Source: Bacterioplanoides pacificum
Lineage (GTDB): Bacteria > Pseudomonadota > Gammaproteobacteria > Pseudomonadales > Oceanobacteraceae
NCBI RefSeq assembly: GCF_042648445.1
Contig: NZ_JBHRYB010000014.1
Coordinates: forward strand, 62,001-126,000
Direction: 5' to 3'
DNA: 64,000 nt
Each line of letters begins with the position of its first letter. Positions within the stretch are counted from its first letter, which is position 1. This document shows, piece by piece, positions 1 through 8,044 of the stretch. The translations under genes and the position numbers were made by a program. The notes beneath the pieces are model-generated. The model did no database searches. It was not told the DNA's origin and saw nothing but the letters and a program-made list of their open reading frames with translations.

Positions 1-1184
1 ACGATCAGGGTTTTTTCGTTAAACAGGTATTGCCAGCAACGTTCACCATAATAGGACCAGCCCAGGATGGTGGTGAAGGCAAACACCGCCAGTGCAATGG
101 TGACGATATAGCTGCCACCGGCAATTGAACTGTTGAAGGCTTCCGAGGTTAACACCGCACCGGTCAGGCCGGCGCCATCCGCCCCGGTCGCCATCCAGGC
201 GCCTGACGTAATAATCACCAGGGCAGTCATGGTGCAGACGATCAGGGTATCGATAAAGGTGCCCAGCATGGCAATCATGCCTTGTTGAACCGGGTTGTTG
301 GTTTTTGCTGCGGCATGAGCGATGGCCGCAGAACCTAAACCGGCTTCGTTAGAGAACACTCCGCGAGCGACACCATAACGAATCGCCGCTGCCACCGCTG
401 CACCGGCAAAACCACCGGCAGCTGCAATGGGTTCAAAGGCGTATTGGAAGATAATGGCAAAAGCATGAGGAATTTCGCCAAAGTTCATGGCCAGAATCAG
501 CAGCGATGCACCGACGTACAGCACAATCATGGCCGGTACCAGTTTGCCGGCGACTTCACCGATACGTTTGATGCCACCAAACACCACAAAGCCGACTAAT
601 ACGGCAACTGTGACGCCGGTTGCCCAGGTCGGAATGCTGAAACTGTCATCCAGAAGGGCTGCCATGGAGTTCACCTGTACGGCGTTACCAATACCAAAGG
701 CGGCAACGGCACCAAAAATGGCAAATAATACCCCGAGGGATTTACCCATCTCCGGAGCAAACTCGCCGACACCGTTACGCAGGTAATACATCGGGCCGCC
801 GACATAACGGCCTTCACTGTCGACTTCACGGTAGGTGACGGCACACACGGCTTCGGCGTATTTGGTGGCCATGCCGAATAAGGCAATCACCCACATATAA
901 AACACCGCACCCGGGCCACCCAGTGCAATGGCGGTGGCCACCCCGGCAATATTACCGGTGCCGACAGTCGCTGACATTGCTGTCATTAAGGCGTTAAACG
1001 GTTTTACGTCACCTTGTTCGCTGTGGTGCTGATCGGAGAACAGCTGGCGAAAGGCATAACCGACTTTGCGCCAGGGCATAAAGACCATGCCGGTGGTTAA
1101 TAAAACGCCGGTTACTCCCAGCATGCCCAGCATTGGCGGGCCCCAAACAAAGGCGTTAACCTGACTGATCAGGTCGTTCAGCAT
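1..1184 (-). CDS. Sodium:alanine/glycine symporter (AGCS family), 3' end missing
   Basis: An open frame enters from the left window edge and reads leftward, so the C-terminus lies outside. It encodes a polytopic inner-membrane protein that would import alanine or glycine with Na+. The family signature is visible near residues 60-80 (SATVGTGNIAGVATAIALGG) and the far end reads GWSYYGERCWQYLF, a typical C-terminal AGCS segment. Two in-frame ATGs lie at 1190 and 1184. I prefer 1184 because the GAGG Shine-Dalgarno directly abuts the first ATG but sits 6 nt before the second. It stands alone, divergent from ampD. The substrate is not deducible beyond the family. Confidence 0.9.
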   Translation of the reverse strand, partial: MLNDLISQVNAFVWGPPMLGMLGVTGVLLTTGMVFMPWRKVGYAFRQLFSDQHHSEQGDVKPFNALMTAMSATVGTGNIAGVATAIALGGPGAVFYMWVIALFGMATKYAEAVCAVTYREVDSEGRYVGGPMYYLRNGVGEFAPEMGKSLGVLFAIFGAVAAFGIGNAVQVNSMAALLDDSFSIPTWATGVTVAVLVGFVVFGGIKRIGEVAGKLVPAMIVLYVGASLLILAMNFGEIPHAFAIIFQYAFEPIAAAGGFAGAAVAAAIRYGVARGVFSNEAGLGSAAIAHAAAKTNNPVQQGMIAMLGTFIDTLIVCTMTALVIITSGAWMATGADGAGLTGAVLTSEAFNSSIAGGSYIVTIALAVFAFTTILGWSYYGERCWQYLFNEKTLI

Positions 1185-1375
1185 TTCCATCCTCAATTCC
1201 TTAGCGTCGTATTCTTGTTGCGGATTTACGGATAATCAACGGCACACTATATCCAGACAACCGCGGGATGCCAATTACCCAGTCCGCATTAATTGACCAG
1301 TCAGACAGTTTTCAGCTGGCTGGTATAACGCGACGAGGGGCAGTAGAGTAACGCCATTCAGGACAACAGAACGTT

Positions 1376-1951
1376 ATGCAGATAATCAACGGAAAGCTGA
1401 ATGGTGCCCAGTGGTTACCATCACCCAATTTCGGTCAGCGGCCAGGCGGCGCCGCTGGTGAGGTGTCGTTACTGGTGATTCACAACATCAGTTTGCCTCC
1501 GGGGCAATATGGTGGTGGCTATATTCAGCGTTTTTTTCAGAATCAGCTGCCGGCGGCCGAGCATCCGTATTTTGCCGAAATCAGTGACTTACGGGTGTCG
1601 AGTCATTTATTAATTGAGCGCAGTGGCCATATCGTGCAATTTGTTAACTTTAACGACCGCGCCTGGCATGCCGGACTTTCCTGTTTTGACGGACGTGATA
1701 ACTGCAATGACTTTTCCATCGGCATTGAGCTGGAAGGGTGTGATCAGCAGGCCTACAGCGATGCCCAGTATCGGCAGTTGAGCCACATTACCCGACTGCT
1801 GATAAAGGGTTATCCGCAACTGGATCCGCACCGGATTTGTGGCCATGAAGACATTGCGCCAGGGCGCAAAACCGACCCGGGGCCGGCATTTGACTGGCCT
1901 CGTTACCAACTACTGATACAGCAGCCGGATTGTACTGAGGAGTCTGCATGA
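1376..1951 (+). CDS. ampD: 1,6-anhydro-N-acetylmuramyl-L-alanine amidase AmpD
   Basis: This is a cytoplasmic zinc amidase that cleaves the stem peptide from anhydromuropeptides during peptidoglycan recycling. By doing so it lowers the inducer of AmpR-controlled beta-lactamase. The 191 residues match the usual length of AmpD. Zinc ligands fit His36 (LLVIHNISLPPG), His157 and Asp167 (CGHEDIAPGRKTDPG), and the core CNDFSIGIELEG is present. There is no signal peptide, which separates it from the periplasmic AmiD type. Its stop overlaps the ampE start by 4 bp (ATGA), so the two are translationally coupled. Confidence 0.95.
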   Translation: MQIINGKLNGAQWLPSPNFGQRPGGAAGEVSLLVIHNISLPPGQYGGGYIQRFFQNQLPAAEHPYFAEISDLRVSSHLLIERSGHIVQFVNFNDRAWHAGLSCFDGRDNCNDFSIGIELEGCDQQAYSDAQYRQLSHITRLLIKGYPQLDPHRICGHEDIAPGRKTDPGPAFDWPRYQLLIQQPDCTEESA

Positions 1952-2823
1952 AATTCCTGATCGTTTTTATTGCTCTGCTGATTCAGAACAATGTGCCGTT
2001 ACCGCAACGCAGTACCCGCAGCCGCAGTTTTGCTGCCTGGCTGGGGTTCTGGTTACAACGTGGCTTTTTTGTCCGCTTACCACGTCATTTGAAGTACAGC
2101 GTGGCGGTACTGTTACCTGTGGTGCTGATTTCAGCGGCCTTTTATCTGATTCTGCCTCTGGCCTGGGGGCTGGTAGCACTGGTGCTGGAGGTGGCGTTAT
2201 TGCTGTATGTGTTGTCGCACATCAGTTTTGAACGCCATTTGCATGCTTATCTGCAGGATCTGGAGCAGGGTGATACCCAGGGGGCTTATCATTGTGCGGA
2301 AAAATATCTGGCGGTGCCGGAAGTCGCGCTGGCAGAGGACACCGCGACGCTGAATCTGCAGGTGATCCGGGTGTTATTGCACCGCTGGTTTGAATACTTT
2401 TTCCTGATGGTGTTCTGGTACATGGTGGCCGATGTGCCGGGGGTATTACTGGCCTGGTTCAGCGTGCAATACGCCCGTGCCAGTGAGTGTGATGCCCGCG
2501 CCTGGCGCTACCTGCACTGGCTGGAGTGGATTCCGGCCCGCTTGCTGGGACTGACGTTTGGTCTGGCCGGTAACTTTATGCGTGCTTTACCGGTATGGCA
2601 GCGTTTTTTATGGCAAACCCAGGCCAGCAGTGCTGAGGTTTTGTATGAGGTGGCCAATAGTGCGCTGGCCCATAACGGTGAAGAGAAACAATGGCACCGG
2701 GTTGATGAAGACGCCGAAATGGCCGCCCGGGAGTTGCAGGAGTGGCAGGCGCTGCATATGCGCAGTATGTCGATCTGGATGGTCGCAATTGCCGTTGCCA
2801 CGATTGGTGGTTTTTTGCTCTGA
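1948..2823 (+). CDS. ampE: AmpE-like inner-membrane protein
   Basis: The 291-residue protein starts MKFLIVFIALLIQNNVPLP, as AmpE proteins do. It has about four hydrophobic segments (near residues 45-90, 150-175 and the C-terminal 270-290), with charged cytoplasmic stretches between. AmpE is the partner of AmpD in the ampDE operon; its precise role as a membrane sensor in beta-lactamase signalling remains poorly defined. The ATGA overlap with ampD supports the assignment as much as the sequence does. No ampC or ampR is visible in the window. Confidence 0.85.
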   Translation: MKFLIVFIALLIQNNVPLPQRSTRSRSFAAWLGFWLQRGFFVRLPRHLKYSVAVLLPVVLISAAFYLILPLAWGLVALVLEVALLLYVLSHISFERHLHAYLQDLEQGDTQGAYHCAEKYLAVPEVALAEDTATLNLQVIRVLLHRWFEYFFLMVFWYMVADVPGVLLAWFSVQYARASECDARAWRYLHWLEWIPARLLGLTFGLAGNFMRALPVWQRFLWQTQASSAEVLYEVANSALAHNGEEKQWHRVDEDAEMAARELQEWQALHMRSMSIWMVAIAVATIGGFLL

Positions 2824-2850
2824 AGCCCTGAACGCGGACAGGGTCTGCTG

Positions 2851-3789
2851 CTAGCTGAGGGTGTTGTAGCCGTGAGCAGCGCCGGCACCCAGCCAGGCGG
2901 CCCCCCTGACGCCGCTGGAATCACCATGTTTTGCTTTCAATAACGGCGTGGAAACGCTGTCAGAAAAAACAAACTCCTGCCATAACTGCGGTACCTGCTG
3001 GTAAATTGAATCCAGATTGGAGACACCGCCGCCCAGTACAATGGCGTGTGGATCAAGGATGTTGATGATGCCGGCCAGCGCTTTTGCCAGACGGCGGTGA
3101 TAACGCTGAAACACCTGTTGAGCGATCGGGTTTTGTTGCTGATATTGTGTAAACCATTGTTCGCTGCTCTGATCAATGGCCGTTTCCAGATACGCCTGCT
3201 GGCGCATACCCGGGCCGGATAATAAGGTTTCCAGACAGCCGCGCTGGCCACAATAACAGTCGGTTTGTGCGTCCTGGTCGTCACGCCACAATAATGGGTT
3301 ATGACCCCACTCACCGGCGATGGCATTGGGGCCGTTGATCAGCTGACCATTTATCACCCAGCCACCGCCACAGCCGGTACCTATGATGACGGCGAATACC
3401 GATGCTTTACCGGCTGCAGCACCGTCGGTGGCTTCTGATAAGGCAAAACAATCCGCATCGTTTGCAATAACCAGTGGCTGTGCCAGCGCTTGTTCCAGAT
3501 CACGCTGCAGATCGCGGCCAATCAGGCAGGTGGTGTTGGCGTTTTTGACCAGCCCGGTGGTCGGGCTGATGGCGCCGGGGATGCCCAGCCCCAGAGTGTA
3601 ATCACCGGGGAGTTGTTGTTGTGCCTGCTGCACCAGCGACACAATATTAGCGACAATCGCGTCGTAGTGATGCGCAGGGGTAGCGTTACGCTGGCGCAAT
3701 AAGGTGTCACCGCTGGCCGACATCACGATGATTTCGGTTTTGGTGCCACCCAGGTCGATGCCAAATTGCAGTGGAGTTGCCGCCGTCAT
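2851..3789 (-). CDS. mak: ROK-family fructokinase (Mak type)
   Basis: This is a cytoplasmic sugar kinase of the ROK family, most like E. coli Mak, which phosphorylates fructose with ATP. Visible features are the ATP-binding start FGIDLGGTKTEIIV, the catalytic region NDADCFALSEA, GTGCGGGW, the ROK zinc signature (GEWGHNPL followed by CYCGQRGCLETLLSG) and the C-terminal KHGDSSGVRGAAWL that Mak shares. A TTG at 3810 would add seven residues. I prefer ATG 3789 because AGAGG lies 4 nt upstream. The gene is monocistronic and converges with ampE. Glucose or mannose kinase activity cannot be excluded by sequence. Confidence 0.88.
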   Translation of the reverse strand: MTAATPLQFGIDLGGTKTEIIVMSASGDTLLRQRNATPAHHYDAIVANIVSLVQQAQQQLPGDYTLGLGIPGAISPTTGLVKNANTTCLIGRDLQRDLEQALAQPLVIANDADCFALSEATDGAAAGKASVFAVIIGTGCGGGWVINGQLINGPNAIAGEWGHNPLLWRDDQDAQTDCYCGQRGCLETLLSGPGMRQQAYLETAIDQSSEQWFTQYQQQNPIAQQVFQRYHRRLAKALAGIINILDPHAIVLGGGVSNLDSIYQQVPQLWQEFVFSDSVSTPLLKAKHGDSSGVRGAAWLGAGAAHGYNTLS

Positions 3790-3853
3790 AACGCCTCTGT
3801 TGTCAGACAAAAGGCGCAGTGTAATCTAACCCGTGCGGCTGGCAACCTTCATG

Positions 3854-4240
3854 TCAGTGCTGATGACCTTGTTGGCGGTAGCCGCGGATCATGGTTTTTA
3901 ATGTATCGGATGCGCCGCTGATGCTGCAGCCATTGCCATACAGGCTGGGAGTCAGCTTATCGCTCCACACGACTTCGGCGATGCAGTGTCCGGTGCGGCG
4001 GTCATCAATGTTGGGAGGAATATCCACCAGGTCGAGCGCCAGCCGGGTGCCGGGTTGCAATGCTTCGTAGCTGGAAATCATGATGCCGTCTTCCGAGCAG
4101 TCGACCAGCAATCCCAGATAATCTTTGTTGTCGTGCAAAAAAATGCTGACCGTGCTTTTTAGTGTCCAGCGTGGCTGCATGCGTTGCTCTGACGCTGAAT
4201 TGGCGCGTGTCTGGTCTGGATCTGGCATATCAGTGCTCAT
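3854..4240 (-). CDS. PilZ-domain protein
   Basis: This 128-residue cytoplasmic protein is essentially a single PilZ domain, the usual c-di-GMP receptor fold. The N-terminal RMQPRW stretch offers a partial RxxxR-like motif, and the second signature appears as VDCSEDGIMISS (D/NxSxxG form). The rest is predicted beta-barrel, ending in GNGCSISGAS and a short helix. It could adjust motility or exopolysaccharide in response to c-di-GMP. The window also holds an HD-GYP phosphodiesterase at 16.1 kb, but no physical linkage supports pairing. The weak first motif leaves nucleotide binding uncertain. Confidence 0.8.
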   Translation of the reverse strand: MSTDMPDPDQTRANSASEQRMQPRWTLKSTVSIFLHDNKDYLGLLVDCSEDGIMISSYEALQPGTRLALDLVDIPPNIDDRRTGHCIAEVVWSDKLTPSLYGNGCSISGASDTLKTMIRGYRQQGHQH

Positions 4241-4296
4241 AAATGCCTCCCCTTTATGGTTAAATCCGCCAATGAAGATTTTTAAGTATAGATCAG

Positions 4297-4866
4297 ATGA
4301 ACAATATTGAACTGGTGCTTGGTGGTGCCCGTTCGGGCAAAAGCCGTTACGCCGAACAGCAGTTGCTGGCGTTATCGCAGCCGGTGGTTTACCTGGCCAC
4401 CGCCCACGCCGGTGATGGTGAAATGAAACAGCGTATTATTCATCATCAGGCCCGGCGCCCGGCGTCTTGGTCGACCCGTGAAGAACCGCTGCAGCTGGCA
4501 GAATGTCTGGCTGATATTCAGCAACAACAGCCTCAGGCGGCGATCCTGGTTGATTGTTTAACCTTATGGTTGACCAATTGCCTGCTGCAGGATGATGGCG
4601 CGGTCTGGCCGCAGCAAAAAAACGCTTTATTACAGCAGCTGGAACAGATACAGCAGCCGCTGCTACTGGTCAGTAATGAGGTGGGTCAGGGGGTGGTGCC
4701 AATGGGCCAGCTCAGTCGCCAATTTGTCGATGAGAGTGGCTGGTTGCATCAGGACATTGCCGCTCTGGCGGGTCAGGTGACCCAGGTCTGCGCCGGGTTA
4801 CCGCTGGCATTAAAACGTGATGGCCAGGCGTTATATCAGCCTGCGTCGTTAGGTCAGAGATCATAA
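4297..4866 (+). CDS. cobU: Bifunctional adenosylcobinamide kinase / adenosylcobinamide-phosphate guanylyltransferase
   Basis: CobU phosphorylates adenosylcobinamide and then transfers GMP to give adenosylcobinamide-GDP, the first step of nucleotide-loop assembly. The P-loop GGARSGKS lies at residues 9-16, followed by the Walker-like VDCLTLWLTNCLL and LVSNEVGQGVVP segments typical of CobU. The length (189 aa) is standard. It heads the cobU-cobT-cobC-cobS block, with 49 bp before cobT. The 57 bp upstream of its start, before the divergent PilZ gene, is too short for a cobalamin riboswitch, so B12 control is not evident here. Confidence 0.95.
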   Translation: MNNIELVLGGARSGKSRYAEQQLLALSQPVVYLATAHAGDGEMKQRIIHHQARRPASWSTREEPLQLAECLADIQQQQPQAAILVDCLTLWLTNCLLQDDGAVWPQQKNALLQQLEQIQQPLLLVSNEVGQGVVPMGQLSRQFVDESGWLHQDIAALAGQVTQVCAGLPLALKRDGQALYQPASLGQRS

Positions 4867-4915
4867 ACCCGGCCCACAGATTTTAACAAACAACCTTCTG
4901 AGATAAGCAGAACCT

Positions 4916-5974
4916 ATGAGCGTAAACCCTTGGTGGCAACAGGCCGCAGCAGAACTGAATGATGAAGCCCGTAACCTGGCATGGCAGCACCAGAACCAGC
5001 TGACCAAACCACCGGGTGCACTCGGGCGTCTGGAAGTGCTGGCGACGGAGCTGGCAGCGATGAGTGGTCAGTCACGCCCCGAGCTGCATCACCCGCATTG
5101 CATTGTGTTTGCCGCAGACCACGGTGTCGTTGCACAGGGCGTATCTGCCTTTCCGCAAGCGGTCACGGTGGAGATGCTGAAGAACTTTGTTGCCGGAGGT
5201 GCGGCCATTTCGGTGCTGGCTGGCCAGAATGATTTTCAGCTGTCGGTGGTGAACTGTGGTACCGCACAACCCTGTGATGCTTTGCAGGGTGTGGTACATC
5301 AGCCTGTCGCAGCCGGAACCGCCGACTTTTCGCAACAGCCTGCCATGACCGCAGCGCAGGCCCAGGCCGCACTGACCATTGGTGCCGGGCAGCTTGATCT
5401 GTTGCACCAGGCTGGCTGTGATCTGTTTATGGCGGGTGAAATGGGTATTGGTAATACGTCTGCCGCCAGTGCGATGGCGGCCTTGTTGCTGGACCTCGAC
5501 GTTGCCGGACTGACCGGACCGGGAACCGGGGTGCAGGGAGAGGCACTGGACCATAAAACTCAGGTGTTAAGTGCCAGCGTAACGCGTGCTCAGGGCTCTT
5601 ATAACCAGCCGCTGGATGCCCTGATTGAAGTCGGTGGTTTTGAAATTGGTGCCATTGCTGGTGCCTATATTCGTGCGGCGCAATTGGGGATTCCGGTGCT
5701 GGTGGATGGCTTTATCACCACCAGTGCGGCGTTACTGGCGGTTCACCTGAATCCGTCGGTACGGGACTGGCTGTTATTCAGTCATGGTTCGGCTGAGCCG
5801 GGCCATCTGTTGTTGCTCGCTGCACTGCAGGCACAACCACTGATTAATCTCGATATGCGTCTGGGAGAAGGCTCAGGTGCCGGTGTCGCTCTGAGTCTGA
5901 TTCGCCAGGCGCTGGCGCTGCATAACAATATGGCAACCTTTGCCCAGGCCGGGGTTTCCGGTGCTGAAGACTGA
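4916..5974 (+). CDS. cobT: Nicotinate-nucleotide-dimethylbenzimidazole phosphoribosyltransferase
   Basis: CobT activates the lower ligand 5,6-dimethylbenzimidazole to alpha-ribazole phosphate using nicotinate mononucleotide. The 352-residue sequence carries the family blocks TKPPGALGRLE near the N-terminus, CIVFAADHGVVAQGVSAFP, FMAGEMGIGNTSAASA and LLFSHGSAEPGH, and ends with the region LDMRLGEGSGAGVAL that supplies the catalytic glutamate in the Salmonella enzyme. The TGATG junction means its stop overlaps the cobC start by one base. The product joins adenosylcobinamide-GDP at the CobS step encoded two genes downstream. Confidence 0.95.
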   Translation: MSVNPWWQQAAAELNDEARNLAWQHQNQLTKPPGALGRLEVLATELAAMSGQSRPELHHPHCIVFAADHGVVAQGVSAFPQAVTVEMLKNFVAGGAAISVLAGQNDFQLSVVNCGTAQPCDALQGVVHQPVAAGTADFSQQPAMTAAQAQAALTIGAGQLDLLHQAGCDLFMAGEMGIGNTSAASAMAALLLDLDVAGLTGPGTGVQGEALDHKTQVLSASVTRAQGSYNQPLDALIEVGGFEIGAIAGAYIRAAQLGIPVLVDGFITTSAALLAVHLNPSVRDWLLFSHGSAEPGHLLLLAALQAQPLINLDMRLGEGSGAGVALSLIRQALALHNNMATFAQAGVSGAED

Positions 5975-6636
5975 TGCAGCCGACCTATATCGATCTGATC
6001 CGCCACGGTGAGCCGCACGGTGGCAACGTGTTCCGCGGTCGTACTGACCTGGCACTGACTGAGTCAGGGCAGCGTCAGTTCCGGGCGCGGGTGGTTTTGC
6101 ATCAACAACCCTGGCAGCAGATTATCAGCTCGCCGTTACAACGTTGTGCCAGCAGTGCTCAGTGGCTGGCGGATCGTCAGGGGGTTCCCTGTCAGCTGGA
6201 CGGGCGCTGGCAGGAAATTGATTACGGCGACTGGGAAAACAAAGCGGTGGATGAGGTATTTGAGCAACATCCGCAACAGGCACAGAAACTCTGGCAGCAG
6301 CCACTTGAGTTTTGTGCCCCGGGTGGAGAGCCGGTACCACAGTTTCAGCAGCGTATTATTGCCGCCTGGCAGCAGCTGTTACAGGAGTATCAGGGGCAAC
6401 ATGTGTTGCTGGTTAACCACGGCGGGGTGATGCGGGTGCTGGCGCAACATCTGTTACAGCTGGCACCACAAGCCATGAACCGGCTGGCGATTCCTTATGC
6501 CGGGCTGATGCGCTTCCGGGTGGATCACAGCGAAGAGCAGGGCAGGTTACAGCACTGGATTTCGTTACTGGCGATGGATGGTGAGCCACTGGCAGACGCC
6601 AGGGTTGAGCAGATTCTGGCGGGTGGCAGCGGATGA
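5974..6636 (+). CDS. cobC: Alpha-ribazole phosphatase (histidine phosphatase superfamily)
   Basis: The protein belongs to the phosphoglycerate-mutase-like histidine phosphatases. The catalytic LIRHGEP is at residues 8-14 and the second histidine lies in LLVNHGGVMRVLA. In this setting, between cobT and cobS, it is expected to dephosphorylate alpha-ribazole 5'-phosphate or adenosylcobalamin phosphate. The family alone does not fix the substrate; the operon position does. It overlaps cobT by 1 bp and cobS by 4 bp (ATGA). The name should not be confused with the Pseudomonas denitrificans cobC, which encodes a decarboxylase. Confidence 0.88.
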   Translation: MQPTYIDLIRHGEPHGGNVFRGRTDLALTESGQRQFRARVVLHQQPWQQIISSPLQRCASSAQWLADRQGVPCQLDGRWQEIDYGDWENKAVDEVFEQHPQQAQKLWQQPLEFCAPGGEPVPQFQQRIIAAWQQLLQEYQGQHVLLVNHGGVMRVLAQHLLQLAPQAMNRLAIPYAGLMRFRVDHSEEQGRLQHWISLLAMDGEPLADARVEQILAGGSG

Positions 6637-7406
6637 GCAGTTATTATTGGGCATTCTGGTATGCCGTGGTGTTTCTGAGCCGATTACCGGCACCGACGCT
6701 GCAGCGGATTGACGACGATGTGGCACAGAAGTCACTGCTGTTTTACCCGCTTGTTGGTGCCTTGCTGGGAACGTTATTACTGCTGTTTGTGGCTTGTTGC
6801 TTGTGGTATCAGCCGCAGCCGTCTGCCACCCTACTGGCTGCGATGAGCGTCACCTTATGGACGTTGTTAACCGGTGCGTTACATCTGGATGGCCTGGCTG
6901 ACAGTGCTGACGCCTGGGTGGGTGGCCTCGGCGATCGGGAGAAAACGCTGGCCATTATGAAAGATCCGCAGGCCGGGCCGATGGGTGTGGTGGCCGTGGT
7001 GCTGTTGCTGTTATTGCAGTTCAGTGCCTTGCAGTTGTTGTTTGAGCAAACCCTGGGCGATGGCGATATCTGGCCGTTGCTGTCGTTATTACTGATTCCG
7101 GCGCTGGCGCGTGCCAGCGTTCTGGGGATTCTCGCCAGCACCCCGTATGTGCGCGCTAAAGGTCTGGCGACAGCGTTGGTGCAGGGTGCGCGTTACCCGC
7201 GTATTACTGTGATCGGAATCATTTTAGCGCTGGCTGCGGGGCTGATCCTGCAGCAAAAAGCGCCGCTGGTATTGTTAAGTTACCTGGCGCTGAACGTCTG
7301 GATGCGGCGTCTGATGATGCAGCGTCTCGGAGGGTGTACCGGTGATACGCTGGGGGCTGCGATTGCGGTGCAGGAAGTACTGTTGCTGTGCGTTTATGTT
7401 TTTTAG
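6633..7406 (+). CDS. cobS: Adenosylcobinamide-GDP ribazoletransferase (cobalamin synthase)
   Basis: CobS is the inner-membrane enzyme that joins adenosylcobinamide-GDP to alpha-ribazole, completing the nucleotide loop. The signature AFWYAVVFLSRLPAP is at the N-terminus, and the metal/phosphate site LLTGALHLDGLADSADAWVG follows, then KDPQAGPMGV. Several hydrophobic segments span the 257 residues, the normal length. It closes the cobU-T-C-S block. A 9-bp-arm hairpin lies just after its stop. Confidence 0.95.
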   Translation: MSSYYWAFWYAVVFLSRLPAPTLQRIDDDVAQKSLLFYPLVGALLGTLLLLFVACCLWYQPQPSATLLAAMSVTLWTLLTGALHLDGLADSADAWVGGLGDREKTLAIMKDPQAGPMGVVAVVLLLLLQFSALQLLFEQTLGDGDIWPLLSLLLIPALARASVLGILASTPYVRAKGLATALVQGARYPRITVIGIILALAAGLILQQKAPLVLLSYLALNVWMRRLMMQRLGGCTGDTLGAAIAVQEVLLLCVYVF

Positions 7407-7425
7407 TGCGGCTGTTTTTCCGGCA

Positions 7426-7447
7426 GGCTCCTTCACAGGAAGGAGCC
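7426..7447. terminator. Hairpin between convergent cobS and globin genes
   Basis: The perfect inverted repeat GGCTCCTTC-ACAG-GAAGGAGCC (9-bp arms) lies between the two convergent stop codons. No clear T-tract follows on either strand, so it may act as a weak or Rho-assisted bidirectional terminator, or stabilise 3' ends. Confidence 0.5.
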
Positions 7448-7457
7448 GCCAGCGCGG

Positions 7458-7856
7458 TTACTGATCGTACATATTCTGAATGGTTTCAATGCTGGGGCGT
7501 AATACTGAGCGCCAGGTTTTTTCCAGCTCGGCAGAAAAATCCGGATCATAAATTTCCAGCGTTTCCATCAGCGCATCCAGCCAGAAGCTGTAAAACATCG
7601 GATTGATGTTCATTTGTTTTTTGCTGTGGCTTTCACCCAGGGCGCGGATTTTAGTATCCGACATGCCGCGGGCGTGCATAATTAACCACAACACACCACT
7701 GCGTAATAAACCGCGCTGCGCTTCCATATTGGTATTGACAAAACGCGCCCGGATATCAGGCGATTTACCCATAAATTTGGAATAAAACTCTTCAAAAAAA
7801 GAAGGGTTGTTGCAGGCACGTCCATAGCTCTGAAACACTAAATCTGCGTCACCCAT
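7458..7856 (-). CDS. Single-domain bacterial globin
   Basis: The 132-residue protein reads as a globin fold: FFEEFYSKFMGKSPDIRARF (A-C helices), then NTNMEAQRGLLRSGV and LGESHSKKQMNI. The His in that last motif is the expected proximal heme ligand, and PMFYSFWLDALMETL and a final amphipathic helix follow. The length is close to truncated globins, but the LGxxH pattern fits the broader globin family. It could bind O2 or NO, or serve as a redox sensor; no reductase domain is attached. It sits alone between two B12 gene blocks and opposes cobS, so no operon partner helps define its role. Confidence 0.8.
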   Translation of the reverse strand: MGDADLVFQSYGRACNNPSFFEEFYSKFMGKSPDIRARFVNTNMEAQRGLLRSGVLWLIMHARGMSDTKIRALGESHSKKQMNINPMFYSFWLDALMETLEIYDPDFSAELEKTWRSVLRPSIETIQNMYDQ

Positions 7857-8044
7857 GTGATTTTACCTTGTTTAACACTTATCGGCGGGGCGCGCACTTT
7901 ACTGCTGTTATTGAGAAAATGCAAAGCAAGTGTTTGTGGCAATTTGTCGTAGTGCTATCTGTGTCGCAGTTTGTTGCTGTGGAATTTCATAATAGTAAGG
8001 CGGCTGCGCAATAAAGAATTTCCTGAATATTATTTATAAGATTA

